A DNA stretch of 64,000 bases, taken from positions 30,905,001 through 30,969,000 of the forward strand of contig NC_091671.1 in the NCBI RefSeq assembly GCF_042453785.1, in the 5' to 3' direction. Shown piece by piece: positions 54,392 through 64,000 of the stretch (its first letter is position 1; each line of letters starts with the position of its first letter). Source of the stretch: Malus domestica (Eukaryota > Streptophyta > Magnoliopsida > Rosales > Rosaceae). Position numbers and translations under genes: made by a program. Under the pieces are notes generated by a model, which saw only the letters and a list, made by a program, of their open reading frames with translations, did no database searches and was not told where the DNA came from.

Positions 54392-57300
54392 ATGGCTTTG
54401 GGGTTCTCCTCCATCCAGACCAGCCATTTAAGACCATCTTGCCCTTCTTATTTCTCCTTATTCCGCTCCTGTCCCCGGTCGTCCAGGTCCCTGTGGACTA
54501 GTCCCAGGTGAAATTCAATCTTCACTCAAATTTCACTACTTTCTGTTCTAGCATTTTCTATTTGGGTTTTTTGAATATTCCCCCATACGCATGTGATTTT
54601 TTTTTAATTTTTTTTGGGTTTTTTTTAAGTATATATTTTTTGTTATTTTCCATATTAATGTTAGAAAAGGCTTTGGGTTCTTTGTTTATGGTTTTGGATT
54701 GAACAAATGGTTGTGAAGTTATATGAATGTTTGGTTTGTAGTTAAACTTCAATTACTTGGTGGAACTATGGGAGAATTTTATTTATTTCATTTTAATTTT
54801 ACTGTTTCTGAACTAAATTGTTGGGAACCATGTAGTATTACTTGCATTTATTGTGAATTGGAGGAGGAATTTGAGTAGGAAGTGGGGAAACTCAAATGCT
54901 GATTGTTTTATGGGTCGGTGTTGTCTTTGGGATTTTGATGTTAGTTGTTAATGTAAAAGTATAGTTCAATTCCACAACTCATTGGAATGCCCGGTTGCTT
55001 TTCAAGTTTTCCTATATGTTTTGTGCTTCCTTTGTATACTTGGAATGCAGGAAGAAATTGATATACTGTCTGATTATTCTTTTGCTGCCTGTGATGTTGG
55101 AATTGATAACATTGCAGACCACAGGCTTATGCGGCCCAGGCTGATGTTGGGATTTCAGGTAATCCGACAATCCCTTTCAACCCAGTTCACTATAATCCCG
55201 AAAGAAAATCCAACGATAATAGAAAAGCCTGGAAACACGAGGCTTGGGCATTGAGAAAGGAAAAGGTGAAGGAAAATCCTTATGGAAGTAACATATCCTG
55301 TAGAGTAAATATTGAAACATATACGCCAGAAAGGAATGAGGGTTCCCTACATTTGGATGATAAGTTGGATGTAAAGTCTGAAGCCTCATTTTACAAAACA
55401 TCGGCAATTGATGATCAAATCAGTGAAAGTTTTGCAAACATACATGAGGCTGAGGCTTCTCCTGAGGTACAATCGGGTAAAGCACATGGTGAAGGAAATA
55501 ATGTTGACAAGGTGAGTGGTTATGGAGGGATTGACAAGATTAAAGTGGACAAGGTGAATGGTTACAGACGGGGCAGTCAGAATGTGTCGGCTTATGGAGC
55601 GATTGACAAGATTAAGGTGAACAAGGTGAATGGTCATGGACGGGACCATCAGAATGTGTCCGCTTATGGAGGAGTTGATAAGATAAAAGTGGACAAGGTG
55701 AATGGTTATGGACAGGACCGTCAGAATGTGTCAGCTTCTGGAGGGATTGACAATATTAAAGTGAAGAAGGTGAATGGTCATGCAGATGCTGCTCATGTGA
55801 TTCAAAGGGACAAGTCAGCTAAAAAACCTTCTGAAACTAAAGCTGCTACAGCAATAAATGAGGGAGATCTTCTTGAGAAGCTTAGTACCATATATGACAA
55901 GGTTCTTGTTGTCAACAGTGTCCCTGATGCGAAAAAAGTTGTTAGGATGCTTACAGATCAATACAGGCATCTTGTCCATGCCTGTGACACAGAGGTATAT
56001 ATGCTTCAAGTTTATCTTAGCTTTGATTGATACAAGTTCTGTCTGCATGTAATTTTTCACTTGCCCTTTCTTTTAAAATAAATGCGTGATTGGGTATTGG
56101 GTGTTTAAGATTTCTTATTTACAAGCTACTGTCCAATTGCTAATGGTAGAATTTTTACAGGTGGCGAATATAGAGGTGAAGCTAGAAACACCTGTTGATC
56201 ATGGAGAAATAATATGTTTTAGCATCTATTCTGGACCAGATGTGGATTTTGGAAATGGGAAGTCTTGTATTTGGGTGGATGTTCTTGATGGTGGTGGCAA
56301 GGAACTTTTAATGGAGTTTGCTCCTTTTTTCGAAGACCCCTCCATCAAAAAGGTTGCTTTTTCTTTCCTTTAAGATAGTCTTGACTCACAGCATCTTGCA
56401 AACAACTTAATCATCGTTAGATAGTGGCACTTTCGGGAAATGACTACTGTATTTTGTTTTTCGACAATGAAACCACAAGGATTTTGACAGATTTGATTCA
56501 TATTGAGGGTCTGGAGCTTGGAACTCAAAATTTTACTGTATATGTTTACAGACAACTGGGCTGTGAGCCTGTGATTGAGGGTGGGAGTAGCTTTTTTTAA
56601 AAGGCCCACCTTTTTATTTCTGAAAAACTTAGTCACATTAATCAGATGTTTACCATTACCTGTTGCTTTGCACAATGCTATTGTTGGTAAATGATTTTCT
56701 ATTTTTGCGAGCATTTTCTTTATGCATTTTGATCATTGCTGTTTTCAATTGATAGAACTATCAGTTTGTTCCAAACTCATCCACAGGACATGTTTCAATA
56801 CCCTAGTGACTTCAGGCTAAATGAACTTTTTGTTTTTCAGAACTGCTTCTGTTTCTGACTGATAAAGGATCAATGCCTTGTGTCAAAATTTTTCCCAATA
56901 ATCATATATATAAATACTACTCACCTCTATTTTCTTAATACTCTGTTTTATTTTCCTCTTAATAAGACTGGTTTTATATCCTTTTTTCTTATTGACTACT
57001 GTTGGCTGTTTTAATTGGTATGTGCTTTTCTCTTTTAGCCTGGAAAATTACTTGGCTGGTGTTTCACCATACATGGAATATGCATTTTGAGAAATAAACT
57101 CAACAATGACAGTCCCCCATCTTTTGTAGGTTTGGCACAATTATAGCTTTGATAACCATGTAATAGAGAACTATGGGATTAAGCTTTCTGGTTTCCATGC
57201 CGACACGATGCACATGGCTCGCTTGTGGGATTCATCAAGGCGGTTAAAAGGTGGTTATTCTCTTGAAGCACTTTCACATGACCCAAAGGTCATGTCTGGG

Positions 57301-60300
57301 GCCCAACTGAGTGATGAGAAGGATTTGATTGGTAAAATATCTATGAAAACAATATTTGGCAGGAAGAAAGTGAAGAAAGATGGAAGTGACGGGAAAGTGA
57401 CCATTATTGACCCTGTTGAAGTGCTACAAAGAGAAAAGAGAAAACCATGGATTTGTTATTCTGCCTTAGATTCAATAAGCACACTGAAGCTTTATGAGAG
57501 TATGAAAAACCAACTAAGCAAAAAGGAGTGGAAAATTGATGGAAAACCAGAACCTGGAACCATGTTTAATTTCTATGAAAAATATTGGAGACCATTTGGT
57601 GAGCTTTTAGTTAAGATGGAAACTGAGGGAATGTTGGTTAATCGGGATTATTTAGCTGAGATTGAGAAGTTGGCCAAAGCAGAACAAGAGATTGCTGCAA
57701 ACAGATTTCGTAGGTGGGCGTCTAGGTACTGCCCTGATGCCAACTACATGAATGTGGGAAGTGATGTGCAACTACGCCAGCTCCTCTTTGGTGGGATCGC
57801 AAATAGGTACACATTTCAATTAATAAATTTATTCTGTTTAGTTATAATTATCTTGCTGTAGGTAATTATTTTGGTAGACTCCAAATTACAGGGTGCAAGA
57901 TACTAAATGCATGCTATTTTGATGTTTTGGTTATATCAGCTTTAGTTGGTGACTGTGGAATGGAAGTCAACAAACTATGTTTACTTGCTTCTAAATACAG
58001 AAACTGTAATATCTACTTGACTTTTTGATTTCAACATCGTATTCGCTTTAGTAATTCTAGTGCTACAGTGATGTTGACATGGTGAGTTTATCATCCATTG
58101 CTATTTGTCTGGGCTTTTGAAAGTTTTACCTGTTACAGAAGCTTTCTGAGCTGAATACTTTCTTTTATCCTATGATATGGTTGTAGATATGCTTAGTTCT
58201 CATAAGTTGTGTCCTTTTGCTTTTCTATTCTTCTGGATAAAAGGAAGTATCAAGGGTTAAAAGTTTACAATCTTATGTCAGAACCGTTCACCACTATGCT
58301 TTGCTGGTCTTAATAGTTAAGGGCAGCATATGCTTAGCATGACTACATGTACAGGAAGCAGAAATAGTTACAAAATTTTATTAGACTTTGATTCATGTGA
58401 GAAGAAAATACTCTCAGTCTCCTTTATTTAATCATCAAGTTAAAATTTAAAACTTAGGCTAGAAAGGAAAGATTTTAGGTAAGTGGTTTTGTATGATTGA
58501 AAATGAACCTCAACTGTCCCGATGAGGAATACTAATACAATGAGGTCTCCTAGTAAAAACAAAGCTATCCATTGGAACTATTTGTATTGTAACCAAAAGA
58601 AAATTCAATCACTCACTCTAGAGACTTCTTTTGGAACCTGAATTATCCCCCATTTGAATAGAATCTTTAATTTTTACACTATTCAAATGCAGGGATAATA
58701 GCAAAAAAGAATCTTACTTCTATTCCCCCTAGCCTGATGGAGACAAGAAAGCTGTACAAATTTGACCTGATTGTTTCCTGTTACAGAAAGGACTCCAACC
58801 AGTTTCTTCCAACGGAGAAGACTTTCAGAGTTCCAAACATTGATGGAGTGATTGAAGAAGGGAAGAATACAGCCTCAAAATTTCGCAATATTACTCTGCA
58901 TAATATTGTTTCCAATCTTCCAGCTGAGATTTACACAGCAAGTGGTTGGCCCTCAGTTGGTGGAGATGCTTTGAAAATTTTATCTGGGAAGGTCTCTTCA
59001 GAATTTCATTTTGTGGATGACGACCAGGAAGGTGTTGGAGATGCTTGTGAGACAGTGGATGCTGAATATTTGGGAACACAAGAGGATAGGTCTGAGGTTG
59101 ACACATCTGCTTATGGAACAGCTTTTAAAGCATTTGAGAAAGAGGAGAAGGGGAAAGGGAAGGAAGCTTGCCACGCCATTGCTGCTTTATGCCAAGTTTG
59201 CTCTATTGATTCCTTGATATCCAACTTCATCCTTCCTTTGCAGGTCATTTCGGCCATTATTTCATACTTTTTATGCTTATTAAACCTCCACTATTGGCAA
59301 GCTAACTCCTCATTCTTGAGTTTTTGAACTGAAAATTTATGTGGATGTTTACAATGATATTGGTTTATTTCTACTACAGAGCAGTAATATATCAGGCAAG
59401 AATAAGCGAATTCATTGTTCTCTAAATATCAACACAGAAACGGGGCGTCTGTCCGCGAGGAGGCCTAATTTACAGGTATTATTAGTTCTGTCAACTTTTT
59501 ATTGTGATCTATTTAAATGAAGACATCAATGCTTTATCCAAGACATCCACCATTCAATAAGGATGAAATCTGGATGGCCAGCTTCCCTTGGTTTCCTGAT
59601 CACTTAATAACACATCAATGATTTTCACTTAAATATCTTGCTTGTAACCAGTGTCTCCAACTGTAGTGGAAACTTGGGAGGTATGCATGTTCATCCTTTT
59701 TTTTTTTTTGGTTCTCCTGACTCAGAACCAACCTGCTTTGGAGAAAGACCGGTATAAGATCCGCCAGGCTTTTGTAGCTGCACCCGGGAATTCTCTTATT
59801 GTTGCTGATTATGGACAGGTGTGTTGTCTGTATTATCTGCTTACTTATTTCATGATTTTAAATATTTAATTGATGTGTTCGTATGACAGCTCGAACTCAG
59901 GATTCTTGCTCATCTGTCCAACTGTACAAGTATGTTGGATGCCTTCAAAGCTGGTGGAGATTTTCATTCAAGGACTGCAATGAACATGTACCAGCATATT
60001 CGTGATGCCGTTGAGAGTGAAGAAGTGCTACTTGAGTGGGATCCTCAACCTGGTGAAGAGAAACCCCCAGTTCCATTATTGAAGGTAAAACAGTATAATC
60101 TTTTTTTCTAGTGTAGTAGTGAGGATTTATTTGAGATGATAGTTGGAAAATGAGTTTTGTGAGAAGAAAATTTCTTCGCCTTAGGAAGCAAAAAGAAAGA
60201 TTTCTTTGCCAAAAGAAGCAAAAAATATGAGCATTGATCATTATAATTTAACCTTGGAGAAGAAAATGCTGTATAATTCTTTCTGTTGCTCCCTCTTTAT

Positions 60301-62815
60301 TTCATGAAGTTGGCAATGTTTTGTTTGAGACAGTGAAAGTCTCAAAAGGATATAAACTTGTTTAAATGGTGAGGGCTTGGGGTGAGGTTGAGAGTGTTAT
60401 ACCATTGGAAAACAATGAAGCAAGTAAAAGGCACAATTCAGTAGTATTATTGCCCTTGCCTTAGTCTTAATCGGGAAGGGTTTTCTTCTCCTAAAATGAA
60501 ACTGCTGTGCCATGAACGGACCTGGACAAACTAAAAGATGAAACTTTGTTTTAGAATGAATTAAATACTGCTTCCTACAATGATGGGGCTTGGGGTAGAC
60601 ATTGTATGAAAATACAACACATTTGTTTCTGTTCTTTTTTCATTAGCAACTACGAAGCTTATATATTTGAGTTTTCTAGTCTTTTTTGTTAAATTTTGTG
60701 CTCAGACCCCCTTGGTGAGAGCCTCATGCAGTGGGCACCCTTTAAAATTGATTCGTTATTTTATAGAAATTTATCTTGCCTAATTTCATGCTGCATATTT
60801 TCCAATTTGGACAGCTGATACATTGATTTTGTAATTTAATACAGATACCATCTATTAGCATGTAACATTTTGATATTTGGGGTTGGTTTTTTTGCCAGTC
60901 TAATGTGGTTTGTTGCATGCGGTTACTGTTATAGATTTTACTCTGACCACTATCTTCTGGTACAATAATATTCCATATTCAGGATAACTTTGCTTCTGAA
61001 AGAAGGAAAGCTAAAATGCTTAACTTTTCCATTGCATATGGGAAAACTCCAGTTGGGCTTTCCCGGGATTGGAAGGTAATCTTGCAACACTAATGGCATG
61101 TTTACTTGCTTCGTATAGGTATGGGAATGAATCCGTTCATTCCATTTCCATTCCTTGCAAGTAAACATGCCCTAAGCTTGAAGCGTAATAAGATATTTAT
61201 ATTGTTTCTTTATCAATTTGAATGATCTGCTATGGTATGGTGGTTCCAGGTATCGGTTCAGGAAGCAGAAAACACAGTTAAACTGTGGTACAAAGAAAGA
61301 CAAGAAGTGCTTATTTGGCAAGAAGAACGTAAAAAAGAAGCTATAGAAAATAGATGTGTTCACACATTACTTGGACGGGCTCGCCAGTTCCCAGCAGTAT
61401 CTCGTGATAAACGTGCTCTAAGAGGTCATATTGAAAGGGCTGCTATCAATACACCAGTGCAGGTTCTTCCAGAGCATTTCCTGTCTTTTCTCCCCACCAC
61501 TCACCTCTTGTTCCCTCGCTTCCCCTCTTCCTTCCTCTCCTCCCTCTGTAGTCATGTGAGATTTTGGTTGTGTGACTGTAACAGGGCAGTGCTGCTGATG
61601 TTGCCATGTGTGCTATGTTAGAAATATCCAAGAATGCACGTTTGAATGAACTTGGGTGGAGGCTGCTTTTACAGGTGAACTCCTGATTCCCCTAGATATT
61701 AAACTAGATTTAAGACTGTCAACGCATGAGCAAAAATATTAAACTAGATTTGTATTTTTAGATTCTGTGTTTGCTTACTTTTCTCTCCCATAATGTCCTA
61801 CGTTGATCTCGCATTATGTCCTTCGTTGAAATTAAGTGGAAGTACTATCTTCTTGTGCCCTTTCAAGCCACATTATCTGGCTCTGTCTTTGTTGATTTCT
61901 CAGTAAATTTTTATAATGTCTAGAAATGTGTGCAAAAACAATTTTCATCTTAGTTGACCATGTGAGCGCAGTTCCTTGTCCTTGAATGTATGTAATTTGG
62001 TTGTTTTAAAAGATTTAGATATTATGTTTTGATGGGTAGTTTTATTTGCACCGTGTATCCCTCTAAATATTATCCATTTTACTCTTATTTACCCTTTTCT
62101 TTATGGAATAAAAGAATTTTATTGGCTTCCTTCTCCCCTGCTTTCTCCTTCACCCCTTTCCCGGTTTTTCCTTGTCTTCCCTTGTTGAGAGGTTGGTCAT
62201 GCCGGCCCATTAAATTGTTTTTCCAGGTTTTAAAAAGTTTCTATAATTTAAATTTAGATGCGAGAGTAATGGAAAAATTTAAGAAATTTGCAAGGAGGGA
62301 GGGTGTTATAAGCAGTATAGTGTGGAAATAAATGCATAATTTCTTAAGTTAATCAGACAGCAGAACATGTTGCCATTTCTTTTCCAGCTTTATTCTGAAA
62401 GCATCCTTCTAAATCATGTTTTCCTCGCTTAATTTCTTCTGTTACAAATCTTCATTCTTAATCTTGGACTCTCATTGAATAGTTTCAAGTTTCTTTTACT
62501 AGCGCAACATTTATACAATCCTTAAATTACTGTGAGAATTTGAATGAGTTTGCGTGTGTCCCGGTTGACTGTTGAATATTTAATCAAAGGGTTAAACAAA
62601 ACAAATTGTAGCTTTGACAAGAATTGTGGAAATAACCTTTATCTGGAAAGCAGGTTCACGATGAAGTGATCCTGGAAGGGCCATCAGAGTCTGCTGAGGA
62701 AGCAAAGAAATTAGTTGTTGAGTGCATGTCGTTTCCCTTCAACGGAAAGAATAATCTTAAAGTCGACCTTGCCGTTGATGCCAAGTGTGCACAAAACTGG
62801 TATGCCGGCAAGTAG
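54392..62815 (+). CDS. POLIA/B: Plant organellar DNA polymerase I (POP; POLIA/POLIB type), 12 exons
   Basis: Exons: 54392-54507, 55118-55994, 56161-56352, 57130-57806, 58787-59243, 59380-59475, 59726-59818, 59890-60084, 60983-61075, 61250-61462, 61585-61674, 62654-62815. All junctions are GT-AG and in phase, giving 1,086 residues. The enzyme replicates and repairs plastid and/or mitochondrial DNA. The N-terminus MALGFSSIQTSHLRPSCPSY is Ser/Arg-rich and acid-poor, an organelle transit peptide. A 24-residue repeat (about 174-262) follows. The 3'-5' exonuclease has CDTE (about 329), WHNYSFD (about 397) and YSALDSIST (about 505). The polymerase has motif A VADYGQLELRI (about 832), motif B RRKAKMLNFSIAYGKT (about 907) and motif C QVHDEVILE (about 1033). 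All catalytic residues are present. Arabidopsis homologues are about 1,030-1,050 residues; the extra length is mostly the repeat. Whether this is the A or B paralogue is not resolved. Confidence 0.93.
55521..55786 (+). repeat. 72-bp in-frame coding repeat, four units, in the polymerase
   Basis: Units start at 55521, 55593, 55665 and 55737 (the last partial). The consensus unit opens YGGIDKIKVDKVNGY and ends QNVSA. Changes between units are mostly single substitutions and the frame is kept. The repeat lies between the transit peptide and the exonuclease domain, a region poorly conserved in the family. Confidence 0.93.
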
Positions 62816-63891
62816 ATGCGGTGGCTAATCACAAAATTGGGCTTTTGGTTTGAGACCCTCGACAGTCGGTGTGTTATGCATCCAGAGGGCCAGCTATTTG
62901 CAGTGTTTGCTTTAAGTGCTTTCACTCATAAGAGGTTTTTTTTTGCCCGAGGAATCGGTTGTTTTAGTCTGTTGATGTGAAATTTTCCGGTCATCAAAGA
63001 GTTGATGTGTCACATTTCGGCCAAGGATTACTAGAAGAGGGTTCGGTCTGCTGCTTTGATGTGCACTGTCAGGTTTAGACCTTTGGGGAAGAAGGCTCAT
63101 GGAAGAGCAGGCCTTGTATATATAGAAATAGTCTACTACCTGTTGAATTTAACACTCTTCTAATGCCTTCGTACTTTCTTTGGTGAAACTGAAAATGTAT
63201 ATTTTGAACAAGAGCATGAAGATGCAATACTTATTATCCCCTGTCTTCTACAGCCTCTCCCTTTTTATCATTTGGTATAATAATTTTCCTTTTCTGGATG
63301 GATCACGTCACCTGTACCCCTACGCATGACCAAACCCCTATGCATGACCAAACGGGACCTCCTTGAATTGGATCCACCATGGGACTGATTTTTCTTGAAC
63401 CCCAACACAAGGGGTTTCCGTGGTTGTGTATGCGTAATGTGGTCCTCCCAGTGGGACACAAGAATTTCTTGTGGAAATGGCCACCAGAGGGAACTTTGGG
63501 AGTTGGGGCACTGTAAGAATCTCTGGACTTTGTTACCGTTGCAAGGATTTTCCTAGTTGCTTACTGCGTTAATGAAATATGACCATTGTTTTGTGAGCCC
63601 CACATGCATTAACGGTTAAAAATCACCCAAACTTTGTTGACAACTGACAGTAGCATACCTTATCTTAGGTTATGATCTCGGGTATCACGGAGTTTGTGTA
63701 TTTCCAACTTGAATAAGAAACCAATCGGCTACAATTTCTACCTTAAGCTGCGCAGACGCAGATGCTGGAAACTTATCTGTCAAATGGCAATTATATTCAA
63801 CTCATGCGAACTGTAGGACTTCAAAATCATTCACTCCACTCAAAACGCAAGCTCGAATTCAATACAAGTTGGCAATACATACAACTAGAAA
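62816..63891. other. 3' untranslated region and intergenic gap
   Basis: The polymerase 3' untranslated region probably runs to about 63200-63290, where AT-rich sequence with TATAATAATTTTCC occurs. A small tandem repeat (CTA(C/T)GCATGACCAAAC) lies at 63322-63352. No gene seen between it and the minus-strand frame starting at 63892. Confidence 0.35.
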
Positions 63892-64000
63892 CTATTTGTC
63901 ATGCTGCTGAGGATTGATTCCCCAGGATGATGCCAACTGCACCAAAAGTTGATCCGGTGTTGCACCTTCCCAGTCCTCGGGCAGATTCAGTGTTACAGAA
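63892..64000 (-). CDS. C-terminal end of an unidentified protein (partial, window edge)
   Basis: The minus strand from the window edge reads 35 codons, SVTLNLPEDWEGATPDQLLV and then QLASSWGINPQQHDK, ending in TAG at 63894-63892. Codon use and the sharp end look like real coding sequence rather than chance. The gene converges on the polymerase (tail to tail). I do not recognise the family. It would be identified by extending the window to the right. Confidence 0.6.
   Translation of the reverse strand, partial: SVTLNLPEDWEGATPDQLLVQLASSWGINPQQHDK

Noticed and set aside
54982-55254. A 90-residue frame before exon 2 of the polymerase, with a possible exon starting at 55053
   Set aside because: Using it breaks phase with exon 1 and leads to a stop. 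The acceptor at 55117 restores RPQAYAAQADVG and joins both exons in phase.
1-64000. tRNA, rRNA, CRISPR and bacterial-type operon features
   Set aside because: None is seen. The only tRNA-like promoter is the SINE at 43.9 kb, and the sequence is plainly plant nuclear DNA.

Overview
This is a plant nuclear genome window: AT-rich intergenic DNA, spliced genes with GT-AG introns, and dense transposon remains. The repeat families and protein sequences look most like a woody Rosaceae genome (Malus/Pyrus type). That assignment is recognition by eye, not a database result.

Layout. 1.7-2.1 kb: a classical arabinogalactan-protein gene (minus). 4.7-6.5 kb: a two-exon secreted Ole e 1-domain gene (minus). 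6.5-30 kb: a transposon block. It holds Mutator-type foldback MITEs, a putative Pack-MULE carrying broken sulfate-transporter exons, two 5'-truncated RTE-like LINEs flanking a non-autonomous LTR-element region, an RNase H-domain pseudogene split by a hAT-like element, a truncated Ty3/gypsy element, and a Del/Tekay-like LTR that was itself hit by a complete but dead 5.2-kb chromovirus (short LTRs, chromodomain, 5-bp target duplication). 30.4-31.8 kb: a plant-mobile-domain (PMD) pseudogene. 33.7-36.9 kb: an LRR receptor kinase gene (MIK2-like) with a frameshift and probable loss of LRRs. 38.7-40.6 kb: an intact PMD gene (minus). 41.6-41.9 kb: a diverged PMD fragment (plus). 42.2-43.3 kb: a 1.1-kb polypurine/polypyrimidine foldback element with a perfect 9-bp target duplication. 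43.9-44.1 kb: a tRNA-derived SINE. 44.6-46.6 kb: a five-exon receptor-like cytoplasmic kinase (plus). 48.1-50.3 kb: a solo LTR nested in an older repeat. 54.4-62.8 kb: a 12-exon organellar DNA polymerase I gene (plus) whose exons join in frame throughout. 63.9-64.0 kb: the C-terminal end of an unidentified minus-strand gene.

The host genes are functionally unrelated (cell wall, secretion, receptor signalling, organelle DNA replication), as is usual for plants. The window's main interest is its nested transposon archaeology, the several Mutator-type non-autonomous elements with recognisable target duplications, and a four-unit 24-residue repeat inside the organellar polymerase N-terminal region. 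Gene models were built by reading splice sites and phases by hand.
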